Below, piece after piece: positions 1-8,308 of a DNA stretch of 64,000 nucleotides. Source of the DNA: Sphingobacteriaceae bacterium (GTDB lineage: Bacteria > Bacteroidota > Bacteroidia > B-17B0 > Aurantibacillaceae). Under the pieces are notes generated by a model. The model was not told where the DNA came from, ran no database searches, and saw only the letters and a list, made by a program, of their open reading frames with translations. Location: assembly GCA_002319075.1 (NCBI GenBank), contig NVQB01000001.1:806001-870000 (forward strand). The letters are read 5' to 3'. Both the position numbers and the translations under genes were made by a program. Each line of letters starts with the position of its first letter. Position 1 is the stretch's first letter.

Positions 1-1
1 T

Positions 2-559
2 ATGAAAACGTCTAAAAAAGAATCAAACTATTCAGACCTATTGCAAGTTCTAAAAAACCGTTTTGAAAAAAACATGAACCGTCATAAAGGCCTTGATTGG
101 GCCAAGGTACAAGCAAGACTGGAAGCTCATCCTGAAAAACTCTGGTCGATCGACCAAATGGAATTAACCGAAGGGGAACCGGATGTTGTGGGCTATGATA
201 AAAAAACGGGTGAATTTATTTTTTATGATTGTTCAGAAGAAAGTCCGAAAGGACGAAGAAGTTTATGTTATGATCACGAGGCCCATTCATCGCGTAAAGA
301 AAACAAACCAAAAAACAGCGTTATGGCCATGGCGGAAGAAATGGGCGTTGAACTTTTAACAGAAGAAGAATACAGAGAGTTACAGGAGCTTGGAAATTTC
401 GACAGGAAAACATCGAGTTGGCTTGTTACCCCTGCTAACATTCGCAAGTTAGGCGGCGCGCTGTTTGGAGATCGTCGCTACGATACTATTTTTGTTTACC
501 ATAATGGGGCTGAATCCTATTATGCGGCACGCGGATTCCGCGGTTCTGTAAAAGTTTAA
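2..559 (+). CDS. DUF4256 family protein
   Basis: This 185-residue soluble protein matches the DUF4256 family, whose function is unknown. Features seen are an N-terminal helical segment, a central stretch with DVVGYDKKTGEF and FYDCSEESPKGRRSLCYD, and a C-terminal FGDRRYDTIFVYHNGAESYYAARGF-type ending, all typical of full-length members. The ATG lies at base 2, so anything upstream is outside the window; the length fits a complete protein. There is no signal peptide or membrane segment. It is followed by about 185 bases without a gene before the histidine kinase. The family call rests on recall of conserved motifs and no role is inferred. Confidence 0.85.
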   Translation: MKTSKKESNYSDLLQVLKNRFEKNMNRHKGLDWAKVQARLEAHPEKLWSIDQMELTEGEPDVVGYDKKTGEFIFYDCSEESPKGRRSLCYDHEAHSSRKENKPKNSVMAMAEEMGVELLTEEEYRELQELGNFDRKTSSWLVTPANIRKLGGALFGDRRYDTIFVYHNGAESYYAARGFRGSVKV

Positions 560-744
560 GGAGCGTTAAACAGACTACATTTTAGATCACGCCTACACAG
601 GCCTTTTCTTTTACAATTTCCCGCAAATAGAATTCCGATGTAAGTTTTTCCATCATTTTGGGTAGAAAATGTGGTTATTTTTTTGTCTATTTGAAAAAAC
701 AGACAACAGAGTAATTCCGGATTAAACGAAGCTTACCCAAATTT

Positions 745-3354
745 TTGATAAAAAGGAAATACATATATTTTTATGTTTTTGCGTTTGCACTGCTAGTGTC
801 AAGCATCCTGTTTTTTTTCAAAGCGTACCGCCAATTAGAAGAATACATCGACTTAAGTGCGAGGGCAAATAAGGTACATAATAGCTTTAACAACCTTTCC
901 CGACATGTTAACAACGCCGCGGTAATTTTCCCTGAAGTGCTTGCGGTAGCTAACCAGTTTCAACCTCATTTTTTTTATACGGATAGTCAAACGGTGATAG
1001 TTGAGCTTGAGAAATTACAAGGCCTGGTGGCAGATTCGATGAATAGAAGAATAGCCAAATCAGTTGATGTTTTGATTCGTTCTGAACTAGCTTGGCTAAC
1101 AAGAAGCAATGTGATTGATTCTATTGTAAATCGCCGGGCGCAGGCCCACCTTCATGCTCTGCGTTCTATAAACACGCTATTAGAACAAGGTGTTCAGCGA
1201 ACAAATTTTTTAGTGGAGCATCGCAAAGAAAACTTAAATAAGGCCTTAAAAGAGGATGGTATTGCCCTACTCATCTTTATTTTGCTCTTCGGTGTTGTGC
1301 TTATTTCCACTACAACAGGTTTGTTTGATCAACGTTCAAAAAGAAAAAACAAAGAACAGGAACTTTCAGAGAAAGAAGATCGTTTCAGTAAAACACTTGA
1401 CGGCCTTTTAGAAGGTGTACAGATACACGATTTTAACTGGAGATACATATACGCCAACGACACCCTTGAAAGGTATAGTATGGGTTCTAAGGAAGAACTT
1501 ATAGGCCTGACATTGATGGAAAAATATCCAGGCATAGAACATCTGGAAGTTTTTAAAATCCTGGAGGAATGCATGGTAAAAAGAATAAGCCGCCAGTTTG
1601 AAACAACATTTATTTTTCCAGATGGCAGAAGGGCAGACTTTGAACTGAGTGCGCACCCCGTGCCAGAAGGTTTGTTTATTCTGTCGATGGACATTACGGC
1701 GCGTAAAAAAACAGAATTAAAACTAAAAGAGGTAAACCGTCTTTATGCCTTTATAAGTGCCATTAATCAAAATATAGTACATGTAAACACCAGAGAAAAA
1801 CTTCTTTACAATGCCTGCAATATCGCTGTAACTATTGGCGAATTTAAAACCGCCTGGATAGGATGGTTAAACGCTGAAAATAAAATTGACATGATTGAAG
1901 TGTGCGGCGATCACCCTACTACCGACGGTGGCAAACATCTTAATCTCGATTATACAACAGATTTACTTAAAGATACTCCAACGGGCAGAGCTTTGAGAAC
2001 AGGCGAACACGCTGTATGCAACGATGTAGAAAATGATCCTTGCATGCTACCCTGGAAAGATGAATTTGTGACAACAGGTTTAAGGTCAAATAGTACCTTC
2101 CCGATTAAAAAATTTGGAAAGGTGGTTGGCGTGTTTGCTTTTACATCCGGAACAAAAGATTTTTTTGACACACAAGAAGTGGCCTTGCTGCAAGAAGCTG
2201 TGGGGGATGTTTCTTTTGCTCTTGAAATTATGGACAAAACAAAAAAACATGAAGAAACTGAAAAATTAATTGTCCAGAATGAAAAACGTTTCCGCGCCCT
2301 CATCGAAAAAAGTACAGATGTAAAAGTACTTACAAGCCTGAATGCTACGATCATTTACTGCAGTCCTTCGATCACTAAAGTATTGGGATATAGCGAAGAG
2401 GAATTTGTACATAAATCTGCGGCTCTATTTTTTCACCCGGATGATCTTGCCGCTTTTGCTGACAAAAGAAGTCAACTATTAAATCAGCCCGGAGAATCAC
2501 TTTCTTTTTTGCACCGGTTTTTACATAAGAATGGAACATGGCGCTGGTGCGAAGGCATGGTGACCAACATGTTTCACGAACCGGCCATTAATGCATTTGT
2601 CACTAATTTTAGCGATATAACCGAAAAAAAACTCATTGAGGAAGAACGTGAAAAAATGAGTCGCGATATTACCGACAGGAATAAACACCTTGAACAATTT
2701 GCTTACATCATTTCACATAATCTTCGCTCTCCGGTTGCGAACATCCTGGGCTTAAGCAATCTTATAAAAAACAGTACTTCTCCCGAAGAAAAAGAAGTGA
2801 TGCAGAACTATTTATTTACCGCAGTGCAAAAGCTGGACACAGTCGTAATGGACTTAAATAAAATACTGGAGTTAAGGTCTGTTCTTGGTATGGAGAAAGA
2901 GCAGATCAGTTTAGAAAATCTTGTAAGTGATATAGAGGCCAGTATTCAAACTTATATAATGGATGAAAGCGTTACTATACTCACCGATTTCTCAGAAATA
3001 GAGCACATTACTTCTGTTAGAAGTTACATTCACAGTATCTTTTACAATTTAATTTCAAACAGTATCAAATATAAAAAAACCGGACTCAACGTTACAATTA
3101 CTATAAAAAGTAGCCTGGAAAAAGAAAAAATAAAACTGTCTTTTAACGATAATGGGATAGGTATGGACCTGAATCGCTATGGAGACAAAGTGTTTAAGCT
3201 CTATCAAAGATTTGAACGCCACATAGAAGGCAAAGGAATGGGGTTGTTTATGGTTAAGTCGCAGGTAGAAACCCTGGGCGGAACAATAAGAGTAGCTAGT
3301 AAGCCAGGATATGGTACCGAATTTATTATTGAATTACCCCTGCAAGATGATTAG
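745..3354 (+). CDS. Membrane sensor histidine kinase with PAS-GAF-PAS input
   Basis: This is a large (869 aa) sensor kinase. A transmembrane helix at about residues 6-25 and a second near 173-192 bracket a roughly 145-residue extracytoplasmic sensor. Then follow a PAS domain (about 210-320), a GAF domain (about 335-495), a second PAS (about 510-630), a HisKA dimerisation domain with the phospho-acceptor in SHNLRSP (His about 657), and a HATPase_c domain with the N box (NLISNSIKY), DNGIGMD and GKGMGLFM. No receiver domain is attached and no response regulator lies next to it, so it is an orphan whose signal is unknown. The start appears to be TTG at 745, because no ATG fits before the first membrane helix. 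It is convergent with nothing; a WYL regulator follows downstream. Confidence 0.9.
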   Translation: MIKRKYIYFYVFAFALLVSSILFFFKAYRQLEEYIDLSARANKVHNSFNNLSRHVNNAAVIFPEVLAVANQFQPHFFYTDSQTVIVELEKLQGLVADSMNRRIAKSVDVLIRSELAWLTRSNVIDSIVNRRAQAHLHALRSINTLLEQGVQRTNFLVEHRKENLNKALKEDGIALLIFILLFGVVLISTTTGLFDQRSKRKNKEQELSEKEDRFSKTLDGLLEGVQIHDFNWRYIYANDTLERYSMGSKEELIGLTLMEKYPGIEHLEVFKILEECMVKRISRQFETTFIFPDGRRADFELSAHPVPEGLFILSMDITARKKTELKLKEVNRLYAFISAINQNIVHVNTREKLLYNACNIAVTIGEFKTAWIGWLNAENKIDMIEVCGDHPTTDGGKHLNLDYTTDLLKDTPTGRALRTGEHAVCNDVENDPCMLPWKDEFVTTGLRSNSTFPIKKFGKVVGVFAFTSGTKDFFDTQEVALLQEAVGDVSFALEIMDKTKKHEETEKLIVQNEKRFRALIEKSTDVKVLTSLNATIIYCSPSITKVLGYSEEEFVHKSAALFFHPDDLAAFADKRSQLLNQPGESLSFLHRFLHKNGTWRWCEGMVTNMFHEPAINAFVTNFSDITEKKLIEEEREKMSRDITDRNKHLEQFAYIISHNLRSPVANILGLSNLIKNSTSPEEKEVMQNYLFTAVQKLDTVVMDLNKILELRSVLGMEKEQISLENLVSDIEASIQTYIMDESVTILTDFSEIEHITSVRSYIHSIFYNLISNSIKYKKTGLNVTITIKSSLEKEKIKLSFNDNGIGMDLNRYGDKVFKLYQRFERHIEGKGMGLFMVKSQVETLGGTIRVASKPGYGTEFIIELPLQDD

Positions 3355-3474
3355 GCAACTTTTAAAATTTAACTACTACAAACTACTTCACAAATCGGAT
3401 TTTTTCTGCCAGGACAGATAAGTCTTTTCCGTTCAGGAGCCCTATATTTGCTTTTCCGCAACTACTGCCGAACC

Positions 3475-4167
3475 ATGAACCAGAAAGATACAAAGCGACT
3501 TCCCAGGTTAACTGCCATTTTAAACCAGCTGCAAACCAAGCGGCTTTTAACGGCAACGGAACTGGCTGAGAAATATTCTGTAAGTGTAAGAACTATTTAC
3601 AGAGATATGCGGTCGCTAGAACAATCGGGAGTTCCCATTGTTACCGAAGAAGGAAAAGGTTATAGCTTAATGGAAGGTTATAGAATTCCGCCTGTAATGT
3701 TTACTGAAAGTCAGGCAAACGCACTGATCATTGCAGAACAATTAGTTTTAAAAAATAAAGATGCCTCTTTCGTAAAAGAGTATTCTGAAGCAATAGACAA
3801 AATTAAAGCCGTTCTGGGGCACGCTGTAAAAGACAAAGCCAATCTTTTAGCACAGAGAACACGCTTTAGTCAGAATACAAACAGCGAAAAAAACAGTAAT
3901 AATTTATCTGACCTTCAGTATGCCCTTACAAATTTTTATGTAATAAAGGTTGACTACACCAACGAATCAAAAAAAAGCACAAGCCGTCTCATCGAACCCT
4001 TTGCTTTATTAAGTACCCAGGAAAACTGGCTGTTAGTGGCCTGGTGCAGGATGCGCAACGAGTTCAGATATTTCCGGCTCGACCGGATTAAAAAACTGGA
4101 AGTCCTTTCAGAAAAATTTAAGCCACAAAAAATGAGTCTTCAGGATTTTTTTGACAAAAATTATTAG
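3475..4167 (+). CDS. WYL-domain transcriptional regulator (YafY-like)
   Basis: An N-terminal winged helix-turn-helix of the HTH_11 type (about residues 9-60, with LLTATELAEKYSVSVRTIYRD) is followed by a WYL domain (about 130-215, with ENWLLVAWCRMRNEFRYFRLDRI). WYL domains sense small ligands or nucleic acids in several bacterial regulators; here the ligand is unknown. A -7 box TATATTTG at 3443-3450 would put the transcript start near 3457, so the ATG at 3475 is chosen over an in-frame TTG at 3448 that sits inside the promoter. The DUF1761 membrane protein downstream has its own -7 box (4209-4216) but could be a target. Confidence 0.88.
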   Translation: MNQKDTKRLPRLTAILNQLQTKRLLTATELAEKYSVSVRTIYRDMRSLEQSGVPIVTEEGKGYSLMEGYRIPPVMFTESQANALIIAEQLVLKNKDASFVKEYSEAIDKIKAVLGHAVKDKANLLAQRTRFSQNTNSEKNSNNLSDLQYALTNFYVIKVDYTNESKKSTSRLIEPFALLSTQENWLLVAWCRMRNEFRYFRLDRIKKLEVLSEKFKPQKMSLQDFFDKNY

Positions 4168-4238
4168 GTCATTTTAACCCCTGACATACCTCTGTCGCCA
4201 ACGGAATTTACTTTTGTTTAAACTTTAAAATTAAACAT

Positions 4239-4655
4239 ATGATAAATTCTTTTTCGGCCATCAAGTGGCTCGGTGTTCTTGCGGCCTTTGTTCCCTACTT
4301 TATGCTGGGGGCTTTGTGGTTTACGGTCTTCTTTAAAAAACAGTATTTAATTTCTTTAGGAAAAGAGAATGCACCTCAGCAAAAACCAGCGGCTATTTTT
4401 ATTATTGGTCCTGCTATTTGTTGTTTAGTGATAACAGTTGCCACTGCTCTACTCCTTTATGCCCTTGAGGTTTCCTCTTATTCTTTATCCATTGAATTAG
4501 CACTAGTAGTAGGTATTGGATTTTTGGTTGCGAATACAGTGAACATTGCCATCAATCCAAATATTCCGAAACCTCTTTTGTACGGTTTTATAAGTGGAAC
4601 TTACCATTTAGCTGGTATACTACTTGTGTGCGTTGTTTTGTTTGCGATGAAATAA
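4239..4655 (+). CDS. DUF1761 family membrane protein
   Basis: This 138-residue integral membrane protein of the DUF1761 family has about four hydrophobic helices (near residues 8-28, 52-74, 82-100 and 115-136). The first helix carries the family-like stretch GALWFTVFFKKQY. Function is unknown. A -7 box TACTTTTG at 4209-4216 lies 23 bases before the ATG. The gene ends just before a strong bidirectional terminator at 4684-4721. Its neighbour upstream is a WYL regulator on the same strand, which may control it; this is inference from position only. Confidence 0.82.
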   Translation: MINSFSAIKWLGVLAAFVPYFMLGALWFTVFFKKQYLISLGKENAPQQKPAAIFIIGPAICCLVITVATALLLYALEVSSYSLSIELALVVGIGFLVANTVNIAINPNIPKPLLYGFISGTYHLAGILLVCVVLFAMK

Positions 4656-4683
4656 TTTAAGAAAACTCTATTGAAAGTAACTG

Positions 4684-4721
4684 AACACTAAAGCCTCACG
4701 AATGAGGCTTTAGTGTTTTTT
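4684..4721. terminator. Bidirectional intrinsic terminator
   Basis: A perfect 15-bp stem (AACACTAAAGCCTCA and its complement) closes on a CGAA loop and has a T run on the plus side. On the minus strand the As also give a T run. It sits between convergent genes (the DUF1761 gene on plus and the SRPBCC gene on minus) and can end both transcripts. Confidence 0.92.
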
Positions 4722-4739
4722 CAATCTTTTCGACCTAAA

Positions 4740-5237
4740 CTATTTTGCCGATAACGTTACAAGCACAGCATCCAGGTTTACTAATGACATCGTCATTCCA
4801 GCTTTAAAGCCTTCCATGATACCTTCCATGCGTTCAAGAGATTCGTTGTAGATGGTAATTTTCACTTTTGTGATGCCATTCTCTTCACTGAATGTATAAT
4901 CCCAATCAGAACCGTTGGGATCGGGATTTTCATCTTTATCTGTAAAGACATTAAACATTTTAAAATTTGTTTTAGGACTTATGGACGTGTAAGTCTGCAA
5001 GGCCCAACGTTCCATGCCTTCAGGACTTACCATAGCGTAAAATCTTTTCCCGCCCACTTTAAAATCCATGTATTTTGTTTTGGCGGTAAATGGCTTGGGT
5101 GCCACCCATTGGTCGAGGATTTCTTTTTTTGTAAATGCATCCCATACCAGTGAAAGTTCAGCATCGAACTCTCTGGTTATATACACGGTTTTAGCTGCTT
5201 TGTCGACAGTGAAATCAAATAGCAAATTGTTGTTCAT
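4740..5237 (-). CDS. SRPBCC / AHSA1-type ligand-binding protein
   Basis: This 165-residue protein has the START-like helix-grip fold of the AHSA1 family. The characteristic motifs are [19 protein letters not shown] near residue 20 and [10 protein letters not shown] near 42, with a C-terminal long helix [22 protein letters not shown]. Such proteins bind small hydrophobic ligands or act in stress adaptation, and they very often pair with an ArsR repressor, as here. The ATG overlaps the stop of the upstream ArsR gene by 4 bp, so the two are translationally coupled in one operon driven from the promoter at 5589-5619. The ligand is unknown. Confidence 0.88.
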   Translation of the reverse strand: MNNNLLFDFTVDKAAKTVYITREFDAELSLVWDAFTKKEILDQWVAPKPFTAKTKYMDFKVGGKRFYAMVSPEGMERWALQTYTSISPKTNFKMFNVFTDKDENPDPNGSDWDYTFSEENGITKVKITIYNESLERMEGIMEGFKAGMTMSLVNLDAVLVTLSAK

Positions 5238-5554
5238 TTTTTCTGTTTTTTAAGAGTTAATAATACTTTATCGAGTTGATTAAATTGCGTTTCCCAAATA
5301 CTTCTGTATTGCTCAAGCCATTTGTCTATCTCCTTAAGTTTTTTCACTTCCAGCTTGTAATAAATTTCACGGCCTTGTTGCTCTTGTTTAACAAGCTCAC
5401 ACTCGGTTAAAATCTTTATATGGTTTGACACACCCTGACGCGATATGTCAAAATACTCTGCAAGAGCATTTGGCGTCATTGCCTGTACCGCTATGAGGCC
5501 GATAATAGCGCGCCTCGTAGGGTCGGCTATAGCCTGAAATACATCTCTTCTCAT
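5234..5554 (-). CDS. ArsR-family winged-helix repressor
   Basis: This 106-residue ArsR-type regulator has the winged helix at about residues 5-85: [20 protein letters not shown], then the recognition helix in [15 protein letters not shown] and the wing around [11 protein letters not shown]. No CxC-type metal site is seen, so it is unlikely to be a classical arsenic sensor. It belongs to the subgroup usually coupled to SRPBCC proteins, and the downstream gene is exactly that. Two 16-bp copies of an imperfect palindrome (GCAA..TTGC) flank its -7 box, so autorepression is likely. Confidence 0.92.
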   Translation of the reverse strand: MRRDVFQAIADPTRRAIIGLIAVQAMTPNALAEYFDISRQGVSNHIKILTECELVKQEQQGREIYYKLEVKKLKEIDKWLEQYRSIWETQFNQLDKVLLTLKKQKK

Positions 5555-5573
5555 TCTAAATCATTTTTATTAT

Positions 5574-5619
5574 GCAAGCAATCGTTTGCAAATATAAACG
5601 CAAACAATCACTTGCGCAA
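5574..5619 (-). promoter_or_regulatory. Promoter and likely ArsR operator of the ArsR-SRPBCC operon
   Basis: Read on the minus strand, TTG (5617-5619), a 20-base spacer and TATATTTG (5589-5596) form a textbook Bacteroidota promoter. Two related 16-mers, GCAAGCAATCGTTTGC at 5574-5589 and GCAAACAATCACTTGC at 5600-5615, each with GCAA..TTGC dyad symmetry, start 26 bp apart; one covers the transcription start side and the other the spacer. Bound repressor would block RNA polymerase. The promoter is read directly; the identity of the binder is inferred from the adjacent ArsR gene. Confidence 0.75.
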
Positions 5620-5836
5620 TTTTTTTTGTAGTTTTTTTCTGAGAACTAAAAATGGTAGGAATTGGGCTGCGATTCAATATAATCTTGAACTTAAATGCGC
5701 GCTGCTATTTTAGTAGTTGGTTACAGGAGTAAAGAGCCGCGATCGACGAATACTTTCTCGCTTAATTGCCAAATAAACGGGTGAAACTGTGGCGACCTAA
5801 GGGCCGAAAAAAAAATAAAATTCTTCAAAAAAAGTT

Positions 5837-5865
5837 TTGTCAACCAAAAACTTTAAGTACATTTG
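5837..5865 (+). promoter_or_regulatory. Promoter of tRNA-Gly
   Basis: TTG at 5837-5839 (within TTTTG), an 18-base spacer and TACATTTG at 5858-5865 match the Bacteroidota sigma-A promoter. The tRNA gene starts 47 bases downstream. Confidence 0.8.
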
Positions 5866-5912
5866 CATCCCGATCGAAAGAACGCCTTTTGGTTCAGAGA
5901 TCAGGACACCAA

Positions 5913-5985
5913 GCGAAAGTAGCTCAGTTGGTAGAGCGTAACCTTGCCAAGGTTAAGGTCGCGGGTTCGAGACCCGTCTTTCGCT
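5913..5985 (+). tRNA. tRNA-Gly(GCC)
   Basis: This is a complete cloverleaf of 73 bases. The acceptor stem GCGAAAG pairs with CTTTCGC, the D arm reads AGCTCAGTTGGTAGAGC, the anticodon stem TAACC/GGTTA encloses the loop TTGCCAA with anticodon GCC, and the T arm is GCGGGTTCGAGACCCGT. The 3' CCA is not encoded. It has its own promoter at 5837-5865 and a terminator directly after it. Confidence 0.97.
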
Positions 5986-5986
5986 C

Positions 5987-6014
5987 AAAAAAAGAGCTGA
6001 AAAGCTCTTTTTTT
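5987..6014 (+). terminator. Intrinsic terminator after tRNA-Gly
   Basis: A 12-bp stem (AAAAAAAGAGCT with AGCTCTTTTTTT) on a GAAA tetraloop ends in a long T run, 2 bases after the tRNA-Gly 3' end. The symmetry means it would also work on the opposite strand. Confidence 0.9.
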
Positions 6015-6068
6015 AATCATTTTACAGGTTGTTCTCGACTACGCTCGAACTGACAATACGTAAAATGG

Positions 6069-6207
6069 TACGTTGCAGGATTTAAAAAAGCAACGAATAT
6101 CACCTGCCTGGGTGGAGATCCCGATAGCTATCGGGAGGTAGACCGCAGGACTTAAAATCCTACGTTGCAGGATTTAAAAAAGCAACGAATATCACCTGCC
6201 TGGGTGG
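6069..6207 (+). repeat. 47-bp direct repeat spanning the tRNA-Leu 5' end
   Basis: An identical 47-bp sequence occurs at 6069-6115 and 6161-6207. It starts with TACGTTGCAGG and ends with the first 10 bases of tRNA-Leu (GCCTGGGTGG). Between the copies lies a D-arm replacement containing the 18-bp perfect palindrome TCCCGATAGCTATCGGGA (6119-6136). The upstream copy therefore belongs to a broken tRNA-Leu and the downstream copy to the intact one. This looks like a local tandem duplication followed by insertion of the palindrome. Confidence 0.9.
6106..6161 (+). pseudogene. Truncated tRNA-Leu copy
   Basis: The segment begins like the intact tRNA-Leu (GCCTGGGTGG), loses the normal D arm to a sequence with an 18-bp palindrome, regains GGTAGAC and then the anticodon-stem region GCAGGACTTAAAATCCT, and stops there. 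The variable arm, T arm and 3' acceptor strand are missing, so it cannot fold as a tRNA. It is an incomplete duplicate of the gene at 6198-6281. Confidence 0.8.
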
Positions 6208-6281
6208 TGGAATTGGTAGACACGCAGGACTTAAAATCCTGTATCCTTACAGATGTACGGGTTCAAGTCCCGTCCCGGGTA
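6198..6281 (+). tRNA. tRNA-Leu(UAA)
   Basis: This is an 84-base class II tRNA. The acceptor stem GCCTGGG pairs with CCCGGGT with two G-U pairs, the D arm is TGGAATTGGTAGACAC-like, the anticodon stem CAGGA/TCCTG encloses the loop CTTAAAA (anticodon TAA), a long variable arm follows, and the T arm is CGGGTTCAAGTCCCG. CCA is not encoded. Its 3' 35 bases are also the 3' end of the convergent recombinase gene, marking the tRNA as the probable insertion target of the neighbouring element. Confidence 0.96.
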
Positions 6282-7845
6282 CTAGACCGGACTTCTCTTC
6301 AGAATTTAGAGAAGTCCGGTTTTTAATTTGTGCTAAATCCTTTGAAAGATCAGCGATGTGATTGAACACTGAATTTATTTCAGCGGTTCGATAATGGTCA
6401 ATTTTTGCATCGTAACCCAAACCGGCAGGAAATATGGTATTCTGGAATATCTGTTTTTGATAGAAGTCTCCTGAATCCCACATTTTGCCTAAGTTGCAGG
6501 CCATTTTGCAAGTGTAATTTATCAGCTCTTTTGGGTTCGATAAGTTTTGCTCCAATTCTGCTAATTTTTCGGAAATGGCTTTGATCTTCTTTTCCATTTC
6601 TTCGGCAAATTCAGTGTAAACATCTAAACTTACCTGTCCTAAAGCATGTCTTTTACGTAAAACTTTGAACTCCTCTTCGGCAGAATTTAGTTGAAAGGAT
6701 AATCCCTTCTTTTCCCCCACATTGGTTTCGGTCAGGTTTTCCCAGGTGTAGCCCAATTGAACTTTTAGAGGCTCCATAAAGACGCTGCTAATCTCGAAGC
6801 GGGATAATAGTTCCTGAAACTTAGAGTGCATAACCTTAACGCTTCGGTTTAATTTAACTCCCACCTTGTTTGCCTTGTAATAATACAGCCCTTTCTTTTT
6901 AGCAAGATAACCTGTAAATGGCACTCCGGTTTCAGCATCCTTTACAAAGATTTTGAGCGGCAGGTTATCATTTACCCTGTTACTTTTAAAGCCTTCTGTT
7001 TTCTTTAGCTCGTTCACCCTGAAAAACAACTCCTCACTGATCAGTTCAGGATGTTTCCCTTTTACTAGCTCGCCATTCAAGAAATTGTGCGAAAGATAGC
7101 CACAGTAAAATGGGTTCCTGAAAGTATCGGTAAGTCTTTGTTTTGGCAGTGTCATACCATAGTCTATCAGCTTCTCTACAATGTGATCGTAGGTCATGCC
7201 ATTGGCACGCCATTCAAATGCTTGCCGGACTAACTCACCCTGCTCATTAATGATAATGGTTTGTTTTTCAGCTCCCTTCACATAGGAATAACCTTTGGGC
7301 GCAACGCCTATCCATTCGCCTCGGAGCAGCTTTTCGCGCATGCCATCAATGGTTTTCTGCCTGCGCAGGTCATTGTCGTACTTGCTAAAAATAAACTGTA
7401 TGTTCTGCTGTAAAGCTCCTGCATGTGAATTGGTGTCAATGGGTTGTGTTACTGCTAAAATGTTAACGCCCACGTTCTTTAATTCACCGGCAATATAAAT
7501 TGCGCTATCGCCCGTGCGGCTGAACCTATCAAGACTGTAAACAAGAATGTAAGAGATCTCTTCTTTACTCGCCTTTACAAATTTCAGCATTCGGTTAAAT
7601 TCCTTGCGCTCGTCGCTTTTGGCGCTCTCATAAGTTCCGCCGAAGTGGCCTTTAATGTTGAATTTATTTTTAACTGCGTATTCCTCGCAATATTTTTTCT
7701 GCCATTCAAGGCTTTGGTTGGTTTCCATCTGCTCTTTCGAGCTTACACGGGTATAAATGACGCAATTTAATATTCCCGTGATAATTGTTTCTGGCTGCTT
7801 GCCTTTTGCAAATTGCTTAAGCAGCAGGTCGGTGTTTGGTTTCAT
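6247..7845 (-). CDS. Large serine recombinase (integrase) ending in tRNA-Leu
   Basis: This 532-residue serine recombinase has an N-terminal resolvase catalytic domain (about 27-170) with the nucleophile in YTRVSSKEQ (Ser35), the SLDRFSRTG motif near 105 and FSKYDNDLRRQKTIDGM in helix E. A recombinase domain (about 180-290, PKGYSYVKG onward, with FRNPFYCGYL) and a C-terminal coiled coil (about 385-445) follow. Enzymes of this class integrate and excise mobile elements at att sites. No zinc-ribbon CxxC pair is visible, which is atypical. The last codons read through the tRNA-Leu terminator and into the tRNA itself, giving the tail SGLVPGTGLEPVHL. The upstream small gene overlaps its start by 29 bp. 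Confidence 0.92.
   Translation of the reverse strand: MKPNTDLLLKQFAKGKQPETIITGILNCVIYTRVSSKEQMETNQSLEWQKKYCEEYAVKNKFNIKGHFGGTYESAKSDERKEFNRMLKFVKASKEEISYILVYSLDRFSRTGDSAIYIAGELKNVGVNILAVTQPIDTNSHAGALQQNIQFIFSKYDNDLRRQKTIDGMREKLLRGEWIGVAPKGYSYVKGAEKQTIIINEQGELVRQAFEWRANGMTYDHIVEKLIDYGMTLPKQRLTDTFRNPFYCGYLSHNFLNGELVKGKHPELISEELFFRVNELKKTEGFKSNRVNDNLPLKIFVKDAETGVPFTGYLAKKKGLYYYKANKVGVKLNRSVKVMHSKFQELLSRFEISSVFMEPLKVQLGYTWENLTETNVGEKKGLSFQLNSAEEEFKVLRKRHALGQVSLDVYTEFAEEMEKKIKAISEKLAELEQNLSNPKELINYTCKMACNLGKMWDSGDFYQKQIFQNTIFPAGLGYDAKIDHYRTAEINSVFNHIADLSKDLAQIKNRTSLNSEEKSGLVPGTGLEPVHL
6286..6325 (+). terminator. Intrinsic terminator after tRNA-Leu
   Basis: A perfect 13-bp stem (ACCGGACTTCTCT / AGAGAAGTCCGGT) with a 9-base loop is followed by a T run. 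It starts 5 bases after the tRNA-Leu gene. It also lies inside the last codons of the recombinase gene on the other strand. Confidence 0.85.
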
Positions 7846-8026
7846 GATTTTCTTCTTGGTTTAATTGTTTTACATTTTCATATTTCTCTTTCATGAACAG
7901 TTCGTAAAACAGAATAGAAAGTCCTTCTATTGTTTTGATGGCCTGCTCCGCTTCTTCTTCAGTAAAACTCTCAAAGCCAGGAAAATTCCTCAACTCATCT
8001 ACGCCTAGTTTTTTGTGTTTTTTCAT
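7817..8026 (-). CDS. Small element-associated protein, unknown function
   Basis: About 69 residues, charged, with a predicted long helix (EEEAEQAIKTIEGLSILFYELFMKEKYE) and no recognised domain. The ATG at 8026 is preferred over an earlier in-frame start at 8056 because a strong Shine-Dalgarno GGAGGTG (complement at 8030-8036) stands immediately before it, unusual in this AT-rich genome. The 3' end overlaps the start of the serine recombinase by 29 bp, so the two are probably co-translated. It may be an accessory or control factor of the recombinase, by position only. Confidence 0.65.
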   Translation of the reverse strand: MKKHKKLGVDELRNFPGFESFTEEEAEQAIKTIEGLSILFYELFMKEKYENVKQLNQEENHETKHRPAA

Positions 8027-8308
8027 TTTCACCTCCCAGCATGTCAAAGAACTCATGTGCTAAACCCAATGAAATCGGGTTTCCAGTCTAAGATACTCAA
8101 ATCTTTCCACACACAAAAGTTCTTTTATTCACAGCCATAAGGGCTGTGAGTACTGCTATTATTTTAAGTTATATTCATAAATATTTAATTCAAGATTGCA
8201 CTGACTGAACTTTTCTTTTCTGAAGAGCTCGCCAATCCGTAAAGGGTTACTATCTGATTCATCTCTTGTTTTCATCTTGAGTTTGTTCGGCCTTTTTGGC
8301 TTAGGTTT

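Noticed and set aside
5766-6053. Plus-strand open frame of 95 codons over the tRNA-Gly region
   Set aside because: It covers the promoter, the tRNA and its terminator, is rich in Lys/Arg from non-coding sequence and has no domain.
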